DNA of 64,000 nt from Nocardia sp. NBC_00416 (GCF_036032445.1 NZ_CP107932.1:126501-190500); one strand, 5' to 3'. Shown: positions 1-8,714, counted from the first letter of the stretch. The notes: generated from the letters alone by a model not told the origin. Numbers and translations are program-made.

Positions 1-106
1 GATGTTCGGCTCCTACCTCTACAGCCGCGCGCAGAGCGTCATGGGTGGGACATCGCAGATCCAGAAGAACATCATCGCCGCGCGCATCCTCGGATTGGGA
101 GCCTGA
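1..106 (+). CDS. acyl-CoA dehydrogenase, C-terminal end only (5' truncated by window edge)
   Basis: Only the last 34 codons are inside the window, read from base 2 to the TGA at 104-106. The residues GGTSQIQKNIIAARIL are the usual C-terminal flavin/substrate-site strand and last helix of FadE-type acyl-CoA dehydrogenases, which oxidise acyl-CoA to 2-enoyl-CoA. The stop is one base before the ATG of the next gene, a crotonase, so the two are surely cotranscribed and would act in sequence. The same order, dehydrogenase then the same type of crotonase, recurs at 39.5-41.3 kb. Confidence 0.85.
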   Translation, partial: MFGSYLYSRAQSVMGGTSQIQKNIIAARILGLGA

Positions 107-107
107 A

Positions 108-875
108 ATGTACGATATGCCAACGGAAATCGACGTCCGGGCCGAGGGCTCCTTGCGGATCGTGACCCTCAACCGGCCCGACGCCCTCAACGCCGTGGAC
201 GACGCGCTGCACACCGGGCTCGCCCGGCTGTGGCCGCGGCTGGCCGAGGACCAGGACGCCAGAGCCGCCGTCCTCACCGGCGCCGGGAAGGCGTTCTCCG
301 CGGGCGGTGATTTCACCTACCTCGAAGAGCTGGGACGCGATACGGCCTTGCGGGAGAAGACCATTGCGCACGGGCGGGATATCGTCCTCGGGATGGCTCG
401 CTGCCGGGTGCCGGTGGTGGCGGCGGTCAATGGACCGGCGGTCGGGCTCGGCTGCAGCCTGGTGTCACTCAGCGATATCGTCTACATGGCCGAAACCGCC
501 TATCTCGCAGACCCGCACGTCCAGGTGGGACTGGTGGCCGCGGACGGCGGCCCGCTCACCTGGCCCCTGCACACGAGCCTGCTGCTGGCCAAGGAATACG
601 CGCTCACCGGTGCGCGGATCTCCGCCGAACGCGCGCGCGAGATCGGCTTGGCGAATCACATCGTGGCCGATCCGCTGGCCGAGGCACTGGCCTGCGCGAA
701 ACGGATCGCCGAGATGCCGCGCCAAGCGGTCGAGGCGACCAAACGGGTTCTGAACATGCAGCTGGAGAAGGCGGTGCTCACCACCCTCGACTACGCCACC
801 ACAGCGGAGTACCAGTCGTTCCAGACCGACGATTTCCACGCCACGATCACCCGGCTGACCTCCGGCAAGAAATAG
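108..875 (+). CDS. enoyl-CoA hydratase/isomerase family protein (crotonase fold)
   Basis: This 255-residue crotonase would act on a 2-enoyl-CoA in beta-oxidation. The ATG at 108 is chosen because it follows the previous stop directly; the frame is open further upstream but that would overlap the dehydrogenase. The oxyanion-hole motifs are clear: AFSAGGDF near residue 65 and NGPAVGLGCSL near residue 110. At the place where classical hydratases have a second catalytic Glu (GLxPExGG), this protein reads VGLVAADGG, so an Asp-Gly replaces it. The paralogue at 40479-41258 has the same change. It may be a hydratase of an unusual substrate or a different crotonase reaction. Confidence 0.88.
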   Translation: MYDMPTEIDVRAEGSLRIVTLNRPDALNAVDDALHTGLARLWPRLAEDQDARAAVLTGAGKAFSAGGDFTYLEELGRDTALREKTIAHGRDIVLGMARCRVPVVAAVNGPAVGLGCSLVSLSDIVYMAETAYLADPHVQVGLVAADGGPLTWPLHTSLLLAKEYALTGARISAERAREIGLANHIVADPLAEALACAKRIAEMPRQAVEATKRVLNMQLEKAVLTTLDYATTAEYQSFQTDDFHATITRLTSGKK

Positions 876-932
876 GCCCATCCGCGGGACCGGCGCCGTG
901 GCGCTGCCGAATCGGTGGCATAGGCTGGGCCG

Positions 933-1520
933 ATGCGAATTTTCCTGGCCGGTGCGACCGGAGTCGTCGGGAGTCGGCTGCTACCGCTGCTGGTGGCCGC
1001 CGGGCATCAGGTGGCGGGGACGACCCGGTCGCCGCAGCGTGCCGAGTCCATCCGTGCCGCGGGCGGGGAGCCGGTCGTCTGCGATGTGTACGACGCCGCC
1101 GGCCTCACCGCCGCGATCGTGGGTTTCCGGCCCGATGTCGTGCTGCACCAGCTGACCGACCTGCCCGATGACGCGGCCCGGATACCAGAGCGGGTCGCCG
1201 CCAACGACCGCATCCGCACGGAGGGTACGAGCAATCTGATCGCGGCGGCGAAGGCGGCGGGGGCGAAACACTTCCTGGCCCAGAGCATCGCCTGGGATCC
1301 GCCCGGCCGGGGTGACGTCGTCGCAGCGCACGAACAGGCTGTGCTGGCGATCGGCGGCGTGGTGATCCGGTATGGGCAGTTCTACGGGCCGGGTACGTAC
1401 TATCCCGACGAGATGCCCGGCCACCCGCGGATAGCCATCGACGACGCCGTCGCCCGCACCGTGCCGCTGCTGGAGGCGCCGAGCGGTGTGGTCGTACTCG
1501 CCGACGAACCGGGCACCTGA
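933..1520 (+). CDS. NAD(P)-binding epimerase/dehydratase-like protein, short form
   Basis: A 195-residue Rossmann protein starting MRIFLAGATGVVGSRLL, with the GxxGxxG dinucleotide motif at residues 7-13. The FYGPGTYYPDE stretch is typical of the atypical extended SDR / NAD-dependent epimerase family. Most relatives run 280-300 residues, so this is either a short subfamily or lacks the C-terminal substrate-binding part. The catalytic YxxxK is not obvious. It stands 57 bases after the crotonase and may be cotranscribed with it. The reaction is unknown. Confidence 0.65.
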   Translation: MRIFLAGATGVVGSRLLPLLVAAGHQVAGTTRSPQRAESIRAAGGEPVVCDVYDAAGLTAAIVGFRPDVVLHQLTDLPDDAARIPERVAANDRIRTEGTSNLIAAAKAAGAKHFLAQSIAWDPPGRGDVVAAHEQAVLAIGGVVIRYGQFYGPGTYYPDEMPGHPRIAIDDAVARTVPLLEAPSGVVVLADEPGT

Positions 1521-1621
1521 TCGATCTGTGGCGTCGAGCGCCGGAAACTCATCGCCGACGATCCGGCCCGTGACCGGGTGCGGCCGCGTCGTGCGGGACC
1601 GTACCCGGTAACCGGCTGCGA

Positions 1622-2485
1622 TCATGGTGCGATGAGCAGGGATTCCGAGCGTTGGATCGTTCCGGTGGTGCCGGTGCCGTCCTGTGCGGCGAGCAGGGCC
1701 GCCGCCGCGCCCATCGTCTCCGGTGGTTCCACCATCTCGGGTGGGATCTCGCGCCCGCCCGCCGCCTGCCAGCCCTCGGTGAGCACGACGCGGGACGGGC
1801 TCAGGCAGTTCACCGCGATATTGTCCGGCCGCAGATCGGTGGCCAGGCCGAGATAGAGGCGTTCCACCGCGGCCTTGGACACCCAGTACGCATTGGAGCC
1901 CCGGTCCGTCATCCCCACCCCGGTGGTCGTCACGGCGACGAGGGACCCGCCGCCGCGGGCCCGGATATGCGGGATCACCGCCCGGGTCACCAGGAACACC
2001 CCGGTGAGGTTCACGTCCAGGCACAGCTGCCAGCGTTTGAGCGGGGTGGTCTCGACCGGGCCCAGCCAGAGCACGCCCGCATTGGCGACCAGGACGTCGA
2101 TCCCGCCGAGTTCGGCGACGGCGGTCGTCACCGCGTCGGCCACCGACTCTTCGCTGGTCACATCGCAGTGCACCGGAAGGGCATGTCCCCCGACCGTTTC
2201 GATCCGTCCGGCCACCTCGTGGATCGTCCCCGGCACTCGTCCGGTGTGTTCGGAGCGCGCGGCGACCGCGACGGTCGCGCCCTGCTCGGCGAGGGCCACC
2301 GCGATCGCGGCGCCGATACCCCGGCTGGCCCCGGCGACGAAGGCGACCTTCCCCGCCAGCGACCGTGCGGTGTCCGGGGCGGGTGTGGCCGCCGGCGTTC
2401 CGGTGCCGCCGCCCGGTCCGGGCGCGCCGGTCCGGGCGGCCGGTCCGGCTCCCGTGGTGCGGGCCGGGTCGGCGGATCCGCTCAT
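1622..2485 (-). CDS. short-chain dehydrogenase/reductase (SDR)
   Basis: A 287-residue classical SDR. About 40 residues at the N-terminus are Gly/Ala/Pro/Thr-rich and precede the Rossmann domain (GKVAFVAGASRGIGAAIA). The NAG motif and a YWVSK active-site tetrad pair are present; the usual catalytic Ser is in a TTT run (VAVTTTGVG), so Thr may serve instead. It overlaps the upstream SDR by ATGA at 2482-2485 and is cotranscribed with it from the promoter near 3.27 kb. A 3-hydroxyacyl-CoA or alcohol dehydrogenase role in the pathway is inferred. Confidence 0.85.
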   Translation of the reverse strand: MSGSADPARTTGAGPAARTGAPGPGGGTGTPAATPAPDTARSLAGKVAFVAGASRGIGAAIAVALAEQGATVAVAARSEHTGRVPGTIHEVAGRIETVGGHALPVHCDVTSEESVADAVTTAVAELGGIDVLVANAGVLWLGPVETTPLKRWQLCLDVNLTGVFLVTRAVIPHIRARGGGSLVAVTTTGVGMTDRGSNAYWVSKAAVERLYLGLATDLRPDNIAVNCLSPSRVVLTEGWQAAGGREIPPEMVEPPETMGAAAALLAAQDGTGTTGTIQRSESLLIAP

Positions 2486-3246
2486 TTCGGCGGGAAGCGC
2501 AGGGCGCCGTCGAGGCGGATGACCTCGCCGTTGAGGTAGTCGTTCTCGACGATCGACTGCACCAGCTGTCCGTACTCGGGGGAGCGGCCCATTCGTTTCG
2601 GGAACGGGATCTGTGGCGACCAGTACTGCTCGAGCTGATCGGCGGCCTTGCCGTAGGCGGGGGTGTTGAATGTGCCCGGGGCGATGGTGACCACTCGGAT
2701 GCCCAGTGGGGACAGGTCGCGCGCGGCGACCAGCGTCATCCCGATCACCCCGCCCTTGGCGGCGGAGTAGGGCAGCTGTCCGATCTGGCCCTCGTATCCG
2801 GCGACCGAGGCCGTATTGACGATCACCCCGCGCCCGCCCTCCTCGGTGGGTTCGGATTCGGCGATGGCCGCGGCGGACAGGCGCATCACGTTGAACACCG
2901 CGATCAGATAGAACTCGATGGTGGTGCGGAATCCGTCGAGCGGCAGCGGGGAGCCGTCCTTGCCCACCAGTCGTCCACCGGCGGCGGGGCCACCGTGGGT
3001 ATCGACCGAGATACGCAGCGGGCCCAGGGACTGCGCCTCCTCGACCGCCGCGCGCACCGACTCCTCGCTGGTCGCATCCGTGTGCACATAGCGGACGCCG
3101 AGCTCGGCGGACAGTTCCTTGCCCTTGTCGTCGGCGACATCGGCGACGACCACCTTCGCTCCGGCGGCGTGCAGACGCCGGACCGTGGCTTCGCCGAGTC
3201 CACCGGTGCCGCCGACGACCAGCGCTGAACTTCCCTCGATCTGCAT
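2482..3246 (-). CDS. SDR, 3-hydroxyacyl-CoA dehydrogenase type 2 (HSD10)-like
   Basis: A 254-residue SDR with GGTGGLG at the NAD site, [10 protein letters not shown] carrying the catalytic Ser, and YSAAK as the active-site Tyr/Lys. The long insert between strand 4 and helix 5 ([17 protein letters not shown]) is a hallmark of the type-2 3-hydroxyacyl-CoA dehydrogenase / 17-beta-HSD10 group, which oxidises 3-hydroxyacyl-CoA to 3-ketoacyl-CoA. The gene is divergent from the thiolase at 3348, and a perfect palindromic operator lies 40 bases upstream of its start. The pairing of a ketoacyl-forming enzyme with a thiolase makes the role likely. Confidence 0.88.
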   Translation of the reverse strand: MQIEGSSALVVGGTGGLGEATVRRLHAAGAKVVVADVADDKGKELSAELGVRYVHTDATSEESVRAAVEEAQSLGPLRISVDTHGGPAAGGRLVGKDGSPLPLDGFRTTIEFYLIAVFNVMRLSAAAIAESEPTEEGGRGVIVNTASVAGYEGQIGQLPYSAAKGGVIGMTLVAARDLSPLGIRVVTIAPGTFNTPAYGKAADQLEQYWSPQIPFPKRMGRSPEYGQLVQSIVENDYLNGEVIRLDGALRFPPK

Positions 3247-3285
3247 AACGTCTTACCTCTCTTGCGATTCTCGCTCTCAGATTGA

Positions 3286-3300
3286 GAGAATACTATTCTC
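3286..3300. promoter_or_regulatory. regulon palindrome copy 1 (GAGAAT-ACT-ATTCTC)
   Basis: A perfect 6+3+6 inverted repeat in the divergent gap between the SDR (start 3246) and the thiolase (start 3348). It is 40 and 48 bases from the two start codons, so one bound dimer could control both directions. The same palindrome recurs at 7911, 8715, 18159, 37375/37396, 52782 and 63256. No clear second copy lies 21 bases away here. Confidence 0.8.
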
Positions 3301-3347
3301 ATGTATATCGGCAAGATCGTCGACGTGGGGGAAACTGGAGAGAACTG

Positions 3348-4496
3348 ATGCCTGAAGCCGTCATCGTATCCGCGCTGCGCACCCCGATCGGGACCGCCGT
3401 CAAGGGAACTCTGCGCGAAACCACCGCCTTCGACCTGGCCCAGCACGTGGTCGAGGCGACGACCAAGCAGTTGCAGACAGATGTGCCCATCGACGACCTG
3501 GTCCTCGGCGAAGGCCGGTACGGCGGTGGTGTGATCGCCCGGCACGCGGCGATCACCGCCGGACTGACCGGTGTGCCCGGTCTCGCGCACAACCGCCACT
3601 GCGCGGCGGGAATGGCGGCCGTGCAGACCGCCGCGGCCGGTATCCGGGCCGGGATGGACCGGCTGGTGCTCGCGGGCGGGGTGAACGCCGACTCCACCGC
3701 CCCCAAGGCGCGGTTCCGGGTCGGCCCCGACGAATGGGTCGATCCGTGGACCTCCCCGTCGCATCCGGACCGGCCGGACGCGCCGAACCTGGACATGTCG
3801 ATCACCGTGGGCTGGAACGCCGCGGTGAAATCGGGGATCTCCCGCGCGGACCTCGACGCCTGGGCGCTGCGGTCGCATCGCAACGCGATCGCGGCGATCG
3901 ACGAGGGCCGGTTCGACGACGAGATCGTGCCGATCGATACGCCGTTCGGGCAGTTCGCGGTGGACGAACATCCGCGCCGGACGACCACCCTCGAGAAGCT
4001 GGCGTCACTGAAGGTCCTGCACCCCGAGATCGAGGGTTTCTCGATCACCGCGGGCAACGCCGCGGGAGCCAATGACGGCGCCGCGCTGCTCACGGTCGCC
4101 AGTGGCGACCTGGGCCTACCGGCGCTGGCCACGGTCCGGGCCTGGGCCTCGGTGGGAGTGGATCCCGCCGACACCGGCCTGGCGCCCATCGAGGCGATCA
4201 CCAAAGCGGTGCGCAAGGCGGGCGTCTCGCTCGGCGATGTGCAGCTGTTCGAGATCAACGAGGCGTTCGCATCGGTCCCGATAGCGGCCGTGCGGGCACT
4301 GGATCTCGACCCGGACCTGGTGAACGTGAACGGCAGCGGCTGCTCGCTCGGGCATCCGGTGGCGGCCACCGGCGCCCGGATGATCGTGACCACGATCCAC
4401 GAATTGCGCCGCCGCGGTGGCGGTCTGGCGGTCGTGGCCATGTGCGCCGGTGGCGGCATGGGATCGGCGACGGTGCTCGAGGTCGCTGCGCCGTGA
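3348..4496 (+). CDS. thiolase (acetyl-CoA C-acyltransferase)
   Basis: A 382-residue thiolase that would cleave 3-ketoacyl-CoA with CoA. The ATG at 3348 is preceded by a GGAGAG ribosome site; 22 further open codons upstream cover the promoter and are rejected. Catalytic Cys85 lies in HNRHCAAGMA, the NEAF motif follows, GCSLGHPVAATGARM carries the active-site His, and the C-terminal base Cys lies in AMCAGGGMG. It is divergent from the SDR pair and overlaps the next gene by GTGA. The nucleophile region is NRHC rather than the NRxCxSG of biosynthetic thiolases, pointing to a degradative SCP2/FadA-like enzyme. Confidence 0.92.
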   Translation: MPEAVIVSALRTPIGTAVKGTLRETTAFDLAQHVVEATTKQLQTDVPIDDLVLGEGRYGGGVIARHAAITAGLTGVPGLAHNRHCAAGMAAVQTAAAGIRAGMDRLVLAGGVNADSTAPKARFRVGPDEWVDPWTSPSHPDRPDAPNLDMSITVGWNAAVKSGISRADLDAWALRSHRNAIAAIDEGRFDDEIVPIDTPFGQFAVDEHPRRTTTLEKLASLKVLHPEIEGFSITAGNAAGANDGAALLTVASGDLGLPALATVRAWASVGVDPADTGLAPIEAITKAVRKAGVSLGDVQLFEINEAFASVPIAAVRALDLDPDLVNVNGSGCSLGHPVAATGARMIVTTIHELRRRGGGLAVVAMCAGGGMGSATVLEVAAP

Positions 4497-5443
4497 GCGG
4501 AGACGGTATCGCCGGCGCCCGGTCGCCGGCGGACCTGATCGCCGCCGCGCGTGCCGGTTCGGTGCGCGCGGCGGGGCGGTTGCTCACCGCGATCGAGGGT
4601 TCCCGGCGCGACGAGGTGCTGCGGCTGCTCGAACCCGCGACCATTCGCGTCGTCGGTCTCACCGGGCCACCCGGCGCGGGCAAGTCGACCACCATCGCGG
4701 CCGTGGTGAGTGCTTACCGGTCACAAGGTCTGCGGGTGGCCGTGCTGGCCGTCGACCCTTCCTCGCCGTACAGCGGCGGCGCGCTGCTCGGCGACCGCAT
4801 CCGGATGGCCGCCCATATCGACGATCCGCAGGTCTTGATCCGCTCGATGGCGACCCGCGGGCATCTGGGCGGACTGTCGGCGGCGGTGCCCGCGGCGATC
4901 CGGCTGCTGGCCGCACTTGCCTATGACCTGGTGGTCATCGAATCGGTGGGGGTCGGGCAGTCGGAGATCGAGATCGCGGCGGTGGCGGATCCGACCGTCG
5001 TGGTGCTCACCCCGGGAGCGGGCGACGCAGTTCAGGCCGCGAAGGCCGGTCTGCTCGAGGTGGCCGATCTGCTGGTGGTGAACAAGGCCGACCGGGCGGG
5101 CGCCGACCGGACAGTGCGCGAACTGCGTGCTGAATCCGATGTCCCGATCCTGACCGCGGTCGCCGCGGACGGTACCGGTATCCCGGAGCTGGTGGCGGCC
5201 ATCGACGCCCATCATCGCGCCGACACCGTCGCGCGCAGGGCCGCGCGTGCCCGGACGCAGATTCTGTCCCTGGCCTATAGCCGGTTGCGCGCGCATCCTG
5301 AACTCGATGCCCTGGCCGGCGCGGTCGCGGCAGGCCGGTGCGACCCCTACACGGCCGCGGAGCTGCTGGCCCCGCGAGTCGGTGGGCTGTCGGCCGCGGT
5401 CGCCCCCTCGGCCGACCCGCCCGCCGACGCCGTCCGGCGGTGA
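4493..5443 (+). CDS. meaB: MeaB/ArgK-type P-loop GTPase
   Basis: A 316-residue G3E-family GTPase. The GTG at 4493 is chosen because it makes a GTGA overlap with the thiolase stop. Walker A GPPGAGKST is at residues 58-66, the switch/base region VIESVGVGQSE near 148-158, and the G4 motif NKAD at 197-200. MeaB proteins protect and reload B12-dependent acyl-CoA mutases (methylmalonyl-CoA or isobutyryl-CoA mutase). No mutase is present in the window, so the partner is elsewhere or beyond the edges. Translational coupling to a thiolase suggests the pathway ends in propionyl- or isobutyryl-type CoA products. Confidence 0.9.
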   Translation: MSGDGIAGARSPADLIAAARAGSVRAAGRLLTAIEGSRRDEVLRLLEPATIRVVGLTGPPGAGKSTTIAAVVSAYRSQGLRVAVLAVDPSSPYSGGALLGDRIRMAAHIDDPQVLIRSMATRGHLGGLSAAVPAAIRLLAALAYDLVVIESVGVGQSEIEIAAVADPTVVVLTPGAGDAVQAAKAGLLEVADLLVVNKADRAGADRTVRELRAESDVPILTAVAADGTGIPELVAAIDAHHRADTVARRAARARTQILSLAYSRLRAHPELDALAGAVAAGRCDPYTAAELLAPRVGGLSAAVAPSADPPADAVRR

Positions 5444-5499
5444 CGACCGCGTACGCAGGGTATTCGAGCCTGTGGGCAGTATCCCTCCGGCAGTTCGGC

Positions 5500-5919
5500 T
5501 CAGGAACTGTCCCCGGGCTGAAAGTCGGTGTGCAGCCGGGTCAGCCGCTGTGACCGGATGCGCCAGCTGCCGTCGACCTTCTCGTAGTTCTCGTGGTAGT
5601 GCCCGAATCCGTGCACCCGGGTGCCGTCCGGCCAGGTCAACCGGTCCTCCATCGCCCAGATGCCCTGTGCGGTGGTCGGCGTGAGCAGTTCGATCTCGGG
5701 AGTGTGGCCGTGGTGGATCGTCACCGCCGGGCCGATCCGATCGGTGAGGAAATCGACGAACACGTCGGCGCCGGTGATCACCTCACCGCCCGACCCGGAT
5801 ACATCGATGACCACGTCATCGCAGAACAGCTGCCGGAACCCGGACCAGTCCTTGGTGTCCATCAAGCGGAAGTAGCGCGCCTTCAGTGCGCGAATGGCCT
5901 CGTAGTCGTCCATGTTCAT
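5500..5919 (-). CDS. SnoaL/NTF2-like protein
   Basis: A 139-residue alpha+beta-barrel protein of the SnoaL-like/NTF2 superfamily, recognised by the N-terminal pattern YEAIRALKARYFRLMDTKDW and FCDDVVID, then a GFGHYHENYEKVDGSWRI strand pair. Members are small hydratases, isomerases or cyclases, but many have no known reaction. It overlaps the upstream oxidoreductase by ATGA (5916-5919) and ends the minus-strand operon that begins with the thioesterase. It converges with the MeaB gene across 56 bases. Confidence 0.8.
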   Translation of the reverse strand: MNMDDYEAIRALKARYFRLMDTKDWSGFRQLFCDDVVIDVSGSGGEVITGADVFVDFLTDRIGPAVTIHHGHTPEIELLTPTTAQGIWAMEDRLTWPDGTRVHGFGHYHENYEKVDGSWRIRSQRLTRLHTDFQPGDSS

Positions 5920-6992
5920 CCCAATGTCGCGGTGATCGGGGGCAGGTCCAGCACCGTCCGGATACCCGGTGGCGCCGCGCAGACGTACCCGACGGCGTTG
6001 ACAGCGCGGTTGGCCGTATAGGACGGGGAGTGTTCGGCCATCTCCTCGAGCGGGAACGGGAACACCATATCGATCTCGAGGGGAGCGTCACCCAGAACCG
6101 ACAGATGCCAGCCGGTGGGCCGGATATCCCAGCCGGTCTCCGCGTCCGCTCCGCAGTGCCAGATGGCCCGGAAGCGTGCCACGGTGCGGCCCTGGTGCTC
6201 TCCGGAGATCGTGATGCGCTGGGCCGCCACCGTGCCCTGTTCGATGGTGCCGGCCGCGATCGTGAAGGTGTGGCCCGCGGTCGCGACCTCACCGGTCGCG
6301 GTGACCGTGTCCAGGGGCAGACCGATCCCGTCGGCGAGCAAGCGCAGGGACGGGCCGAAACTGTCGCGCAGGTGGTCGAGTCGCGCTCGCGCGAAATCCG
6401 TGGGAGGACTGCCGAATCCCATCACATCGAACAGGATTCCCGGTGAGTTCCGCTGGGACAGGTCCGCGTATTCCTCGATGATCAGCGAATCCAACCGGCG
6501 CTGGATCGAGGTGAGGACCAGCGGCACCGCTTCGGTGATGAAACCCGGGCTGCTGCCGGTGCTGTGGATCGAGGTGTCACCCGCCGAACAGGCCGCCGCC
6601 ACCCGGGCCCGGATCTCGGGATCCATGCTCGGCGGGTGATGGAAGACGCCGCAGGTGGTGACGATGTTCGCGCCTGCGGCCAGGATTGCGCAGACCTCGT
6701 CGATATCCCAAGCCTGCGGCATATAGAGCACGCAATCCGGTTCGTGGCCCAGGATCTCGTCGATATCGCCGGTCGCGCGGATGCCGGTGGGGGTGTTCAG
6801 GTCGCAGAGTTCGGCGGCGTCGCGCCCGTGTTTGTCCGCGCTGTGCGAGTAGACGCCGGCCAGGGTGAGATTCGGGTGGGAGACGACCGCGCGCAGGGCT
6901 CGGCGGCCGATCGTCCCGGTGGACCATTGGGCCACCCGGTACGGGCCGCCGGCATACCGGCCGGCCGGGGAGGTGCGGGGTTTCGGTTCCAT
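5916..6992 (-). CDS. NAD(P)-dependent oxidoreductase, dihydrodipicolinate reductase-like
   Basis: A 358-residue protein with an N-terminal NAD(P) domain (YRVAQWSTGTIGRRALRAV) and a C-terminal dimerisation/substrate domain, as in the dihydrodipicolinate reductase / 2,4-diaminopentanoate dehydrogenase-like family common in mycobacteria. The start is the ATG at 6992; an open frame continues upstream but runs into the thioesterase. Relatives are found in steroid and fatty-acid clusters but the substrate is not known. It lies between the thioesterase and the SnoaL-like gene in one operon. Confidence 0.78.
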   Translation of the reverse strand: MEPKPRTSPAGRYAGGPYRVAQWSTGTIGRRALRAVVSHPNLTLAGVYSHSADKHGRDAAELCDLNTPTGIRATGDIDEILGHEPDCVLYMPQAWDIDEVCAILAAGANIVTTCGVFHHPPSMDPEIRARVAAACSAGDTSIHSTGSSPGFITEAVPLVLTSIQRRLDSLIIEEYADLSQRNSPGILFDVMGFGSPPTDFARARLDHLRDSFGPSLRLLADGIGLPLDTVTATGEVATAGHTFTIAAGTIEQGTVAAQRITISGEHQGRTVARFRAIWHCGADAETGWDIRPTGWHLSVLGDAPLEIDMVFPFPLEEMAEHSPSYTANRAVNAVGYVCAAPPGIRTVLDLPPITATLG

Positions 6993-7024
6993 ACTGTTCT
7001 CTGTCCGTAGGCGATACCGGCCGG

Positions 7025-7879
7025 TCAGGGGCGGAAACGCAGCAGTGCCTCTTGGGCGAAAGAGGCCACCAGGGCGCCGTCGGCGGTGATCACGTCGCCG
7101 CGACCGTAGGCACGCCCGTGGGCCATGACCGGGCCGCTGTGCCGCAGCAGCAGCCAGTCGTCGCAGCGGAAGGGGCGGTGGAACCAGAGCGTGTGCGAGG
7201 TGGTGGCCGAGGTGAACTCGGTGCCGTTGCCGCTGTGATCGAACCCCTCGACCGGCCGCAGGACCGTGCCGATCACATTGAGATCGGAGGCGTAGGCCAC
7301 CAGGCCGGGCGCCAGTTCGGCGCCGACCTCGGGAGTGCGCATCCACAGGTCGTATTCGGCCGGGCCCGCCGACTTGTCGGTGAGATCGGCGAGCGAGCGT
7401 GTCTCCCAGGGGATCAGCCCGATCTCGATCCGCTGATCGGGCCCCGGCAGCGGCGGTACCGCGTCGATCTCCTGGTTCTCCCGGCCCTCTTCCATCGCGG
7501 TCATGGACAGCAGCGCGGTGGCGATCACGTCACCCTTCTGCCGGGCGACGATGGTCAGCGTGGCGAAGGAACGGCCGCGATGCTGCGGCTGGACCACGTA
7601 GTACACCGGGGCGTCGCTCTTGCCTTCGCGCGCGAAGATCACGTGCACGGACTTCACCGTCTTGTCGGGACAGGCGAAGACGGCCGCGCGCAGGAACTGG
7701 GCGAGCAGTTGGCCGCCGAACAGGCGGTGGTACTCCAGCTGCTGGTTGGGGCCCTCGAATACCGACAGGGTGGCCTGCGGGTCGGGGGCGGGCGCGGCGG
7801 CCTCGTCGGCACCCTGCGGCGCGGTCGGCCGCAGGCGCAGATCCATACACGCGAGGAGATCGGTCCAGAGATCGGGCAT
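7025..7879 (-). CDS. tesB: acyl-CoA thioesterase II (TesB-type double hotdog)
   Basis: A 284-residue double-hotdog thioesterase that would hydrolyse acyl-CoA to free acid and CoA. The N-terminal hotdog has FGGQLLAQFLRAA; the C-terminal hotdog has YASDLNVIGTVL, carrying the catalytic Asp, and TTSHTLWFHRPFRCDDWLLL, the typical TesB active-site strand. The gene starts 32 bases downstream of a perfect copy of the regulon palindrome and leads the operon with the oxidoreductase and the SnoaL-like gene. It may release CoA from dead-end intermediates. Confidence 0.9.
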   Translation of the reverse strand: MPDLWTDLLACMDLRLRPTAPQGADEAAAPAPDPQATLSVFEGPNQQLEYHRLFGGQLLAQFLRAAVFACPDKTVKSVHVIFAREGKSDAPVYYVVQPQHRGRSFATLTIVARQKGDVIATALLSMTAMEEGRENQEIDAVPPLPGPDQRIEIGLIPWETRSLADLTDKSAGPAEYDLWMRTPEVGAELAPGLVAYASDLNVIGTVLRPVEGFDHSGNGTEFTSATTSHTLWFHRPFRCDDWLLLRHSGPVMAHGRAYGRGDVITADGALVASFAQEALLRFRP

Positions 7880-7910
7880 ACAGCGAGTGTAAACCCGTAT
7901 CTCCTAATTT

Positions 7911-7925
7911 GAGAACGGTATTCTC
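7911..7925. promoter_or_regulatory. regulon palindrome copy 2 (GAGAAC-GGT-ATTCTC)
   Basis: A one-mismatch copy of the 6+3+6 palindrome, between the stop of the TetR gene (7928) and the start of the thioesterase (7879). It gives the thioesterase operon its own regulated promoter rather than leaving it dependent on read-through from the TetR gene. Confidence 0.75.
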
Positions 7926-7927
7926 AC

Positions 7928-8584
7928 CTAATCCGCGTGCGCGAATCCCCGGGCGCAGAACTCCCAGATCTCCTCGGCCGAGATGGGGTACGCGGTCTCG
8001 TCGTCGATGCCGCCGTTGGACTGCGCGGTGAACATGACCGTCTGCATCACCATGGCCGCCATGCGCCGGGGATTGACCTCGGTGCGCAGCAGTCCGGCCT
8101 CGTCGGCGTCGATCATGAGTTCGGTGAACAGCGCGAGCAGCGGTGTGTGCGCGACCTTCACCTGAGCCGGGTGGCTGACCAGCAGTTGCGGTGCGAAATC
8201 GGTGAACAGCGGGCGCTGTGCGGTCGGATCGGGCCGGCACAGTTCGTACAGGAGTTCCACGGCCAGTTGCAGGCGATCCAGGGCGCTGTTCTTGCCCGCG
8301 GCGGCCGCGCGGATCTGCTCCGCGGTGCGGCTCAGCGCATCCTCGAACAGTGCCAGCAGCAGTTCGTGCTTACCGTCGAACTGCAGGTAGAAGCTGCGCA
8401 GGGACTGTTTCGACCGATCCACGACCTCCTGGACCGTGAAATCGGTGGTGCCCTTTTCGGTGATGATCGCCTGGGCGGCATCGAGAAAGCGCTGGACCCG
8501 CTGTTCGGCGCGCAGTTTCGCGGTGCGGATGGAGCGCTCGACGGCGCGCTGCTTCCAGGCCGGCTCTTCGCTTGGGCTGGTCAC
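7928..8584 (-). CDS. TetR-family regulator, candidate regulator of the cluster
   Basis: About 218 residues from the GTG at 8584 (VTSPSEEPAWKQR). An ATG at 8677 is also open, but the codons between look non-native and no ribosome site is clear for either. The helix-turn-helix covers FTVQEVVDRSKQSLRSFYLQF, followed by a long helical ligand domain. The gene is flanked on both sides by copies of the GAGAAT-N3-ATTCTC palindrome (7911 and 8715), the second at its own divergent promoter with an acyl-CoA dehydrogenase. That makes it the leading candidate for the shared repressor, probably induced by an acyl-CoA. Confidence 0.85.
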   Translation of the reverse strand: MTSPSEEPAWKQRAVERSIRTAKLRAEQRVQRFLDAAQAIITEKGTTDFTVQEVVDRSKQSLRSFYLQFDGKHELLLALFEDALSRTAEQIRAAAAGKNSALDRLQLAVELLYELCRPDPTAQRPLFTDFAPQLLVSHPAQVKVAHTPLLALFTELMIDADEAGLLRTEVNPRRMAAMVMQTVMFTAQSNGGIDDETAYPISAEEIWEFCARGFAHAD

Positions 8585-8648
8585 CGGGCGTCCCGTCCGA
8601 TCCCATCGATCCCGTCTGTGGAGAACATGAGTGCACTGTACCGGAGAA

Positions 8649-8680
8649 CGTCCCATGTCTGGGCAGGCACGTCCCATGTT
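8649..8680. repeat. direct repeat of an 11-mer (ACGTCCCATGT)
   Basis: ACGTCCCATGT occurs twice, about 21 bases apart, in the gap or 5' end of the TetR gene. The spacing of two helical turns resembles a tandem protein-binding site, but the sequence is unrelated to the main palindrome. It may equally be chance within a coding 5' extension if the ATG at 8677 is the true start. Confidence 0.35.
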
Positions 8681-8714
8681 CGGTGCCTTGAGGAGACTAT
8701 TAATTTCATCTCAA

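Noticed and set aside
981..2024. A 347-codon minus-strand frame across 0.98-2.02 kb
   Set aside because: It overlaps both the Rossmann protein and the SDR in other frames, has shadow-type composition and no recognisable domain.
3286..3300. Main palindrome considered as a KstR or KstR2 steroid operator
   Set aside because: KstR sites have an AAC-N2-GTT core and KstR2 sites, as I recall, a CAAG/CTTG core; neither matches GAGAAT-N3-ATTCTC.
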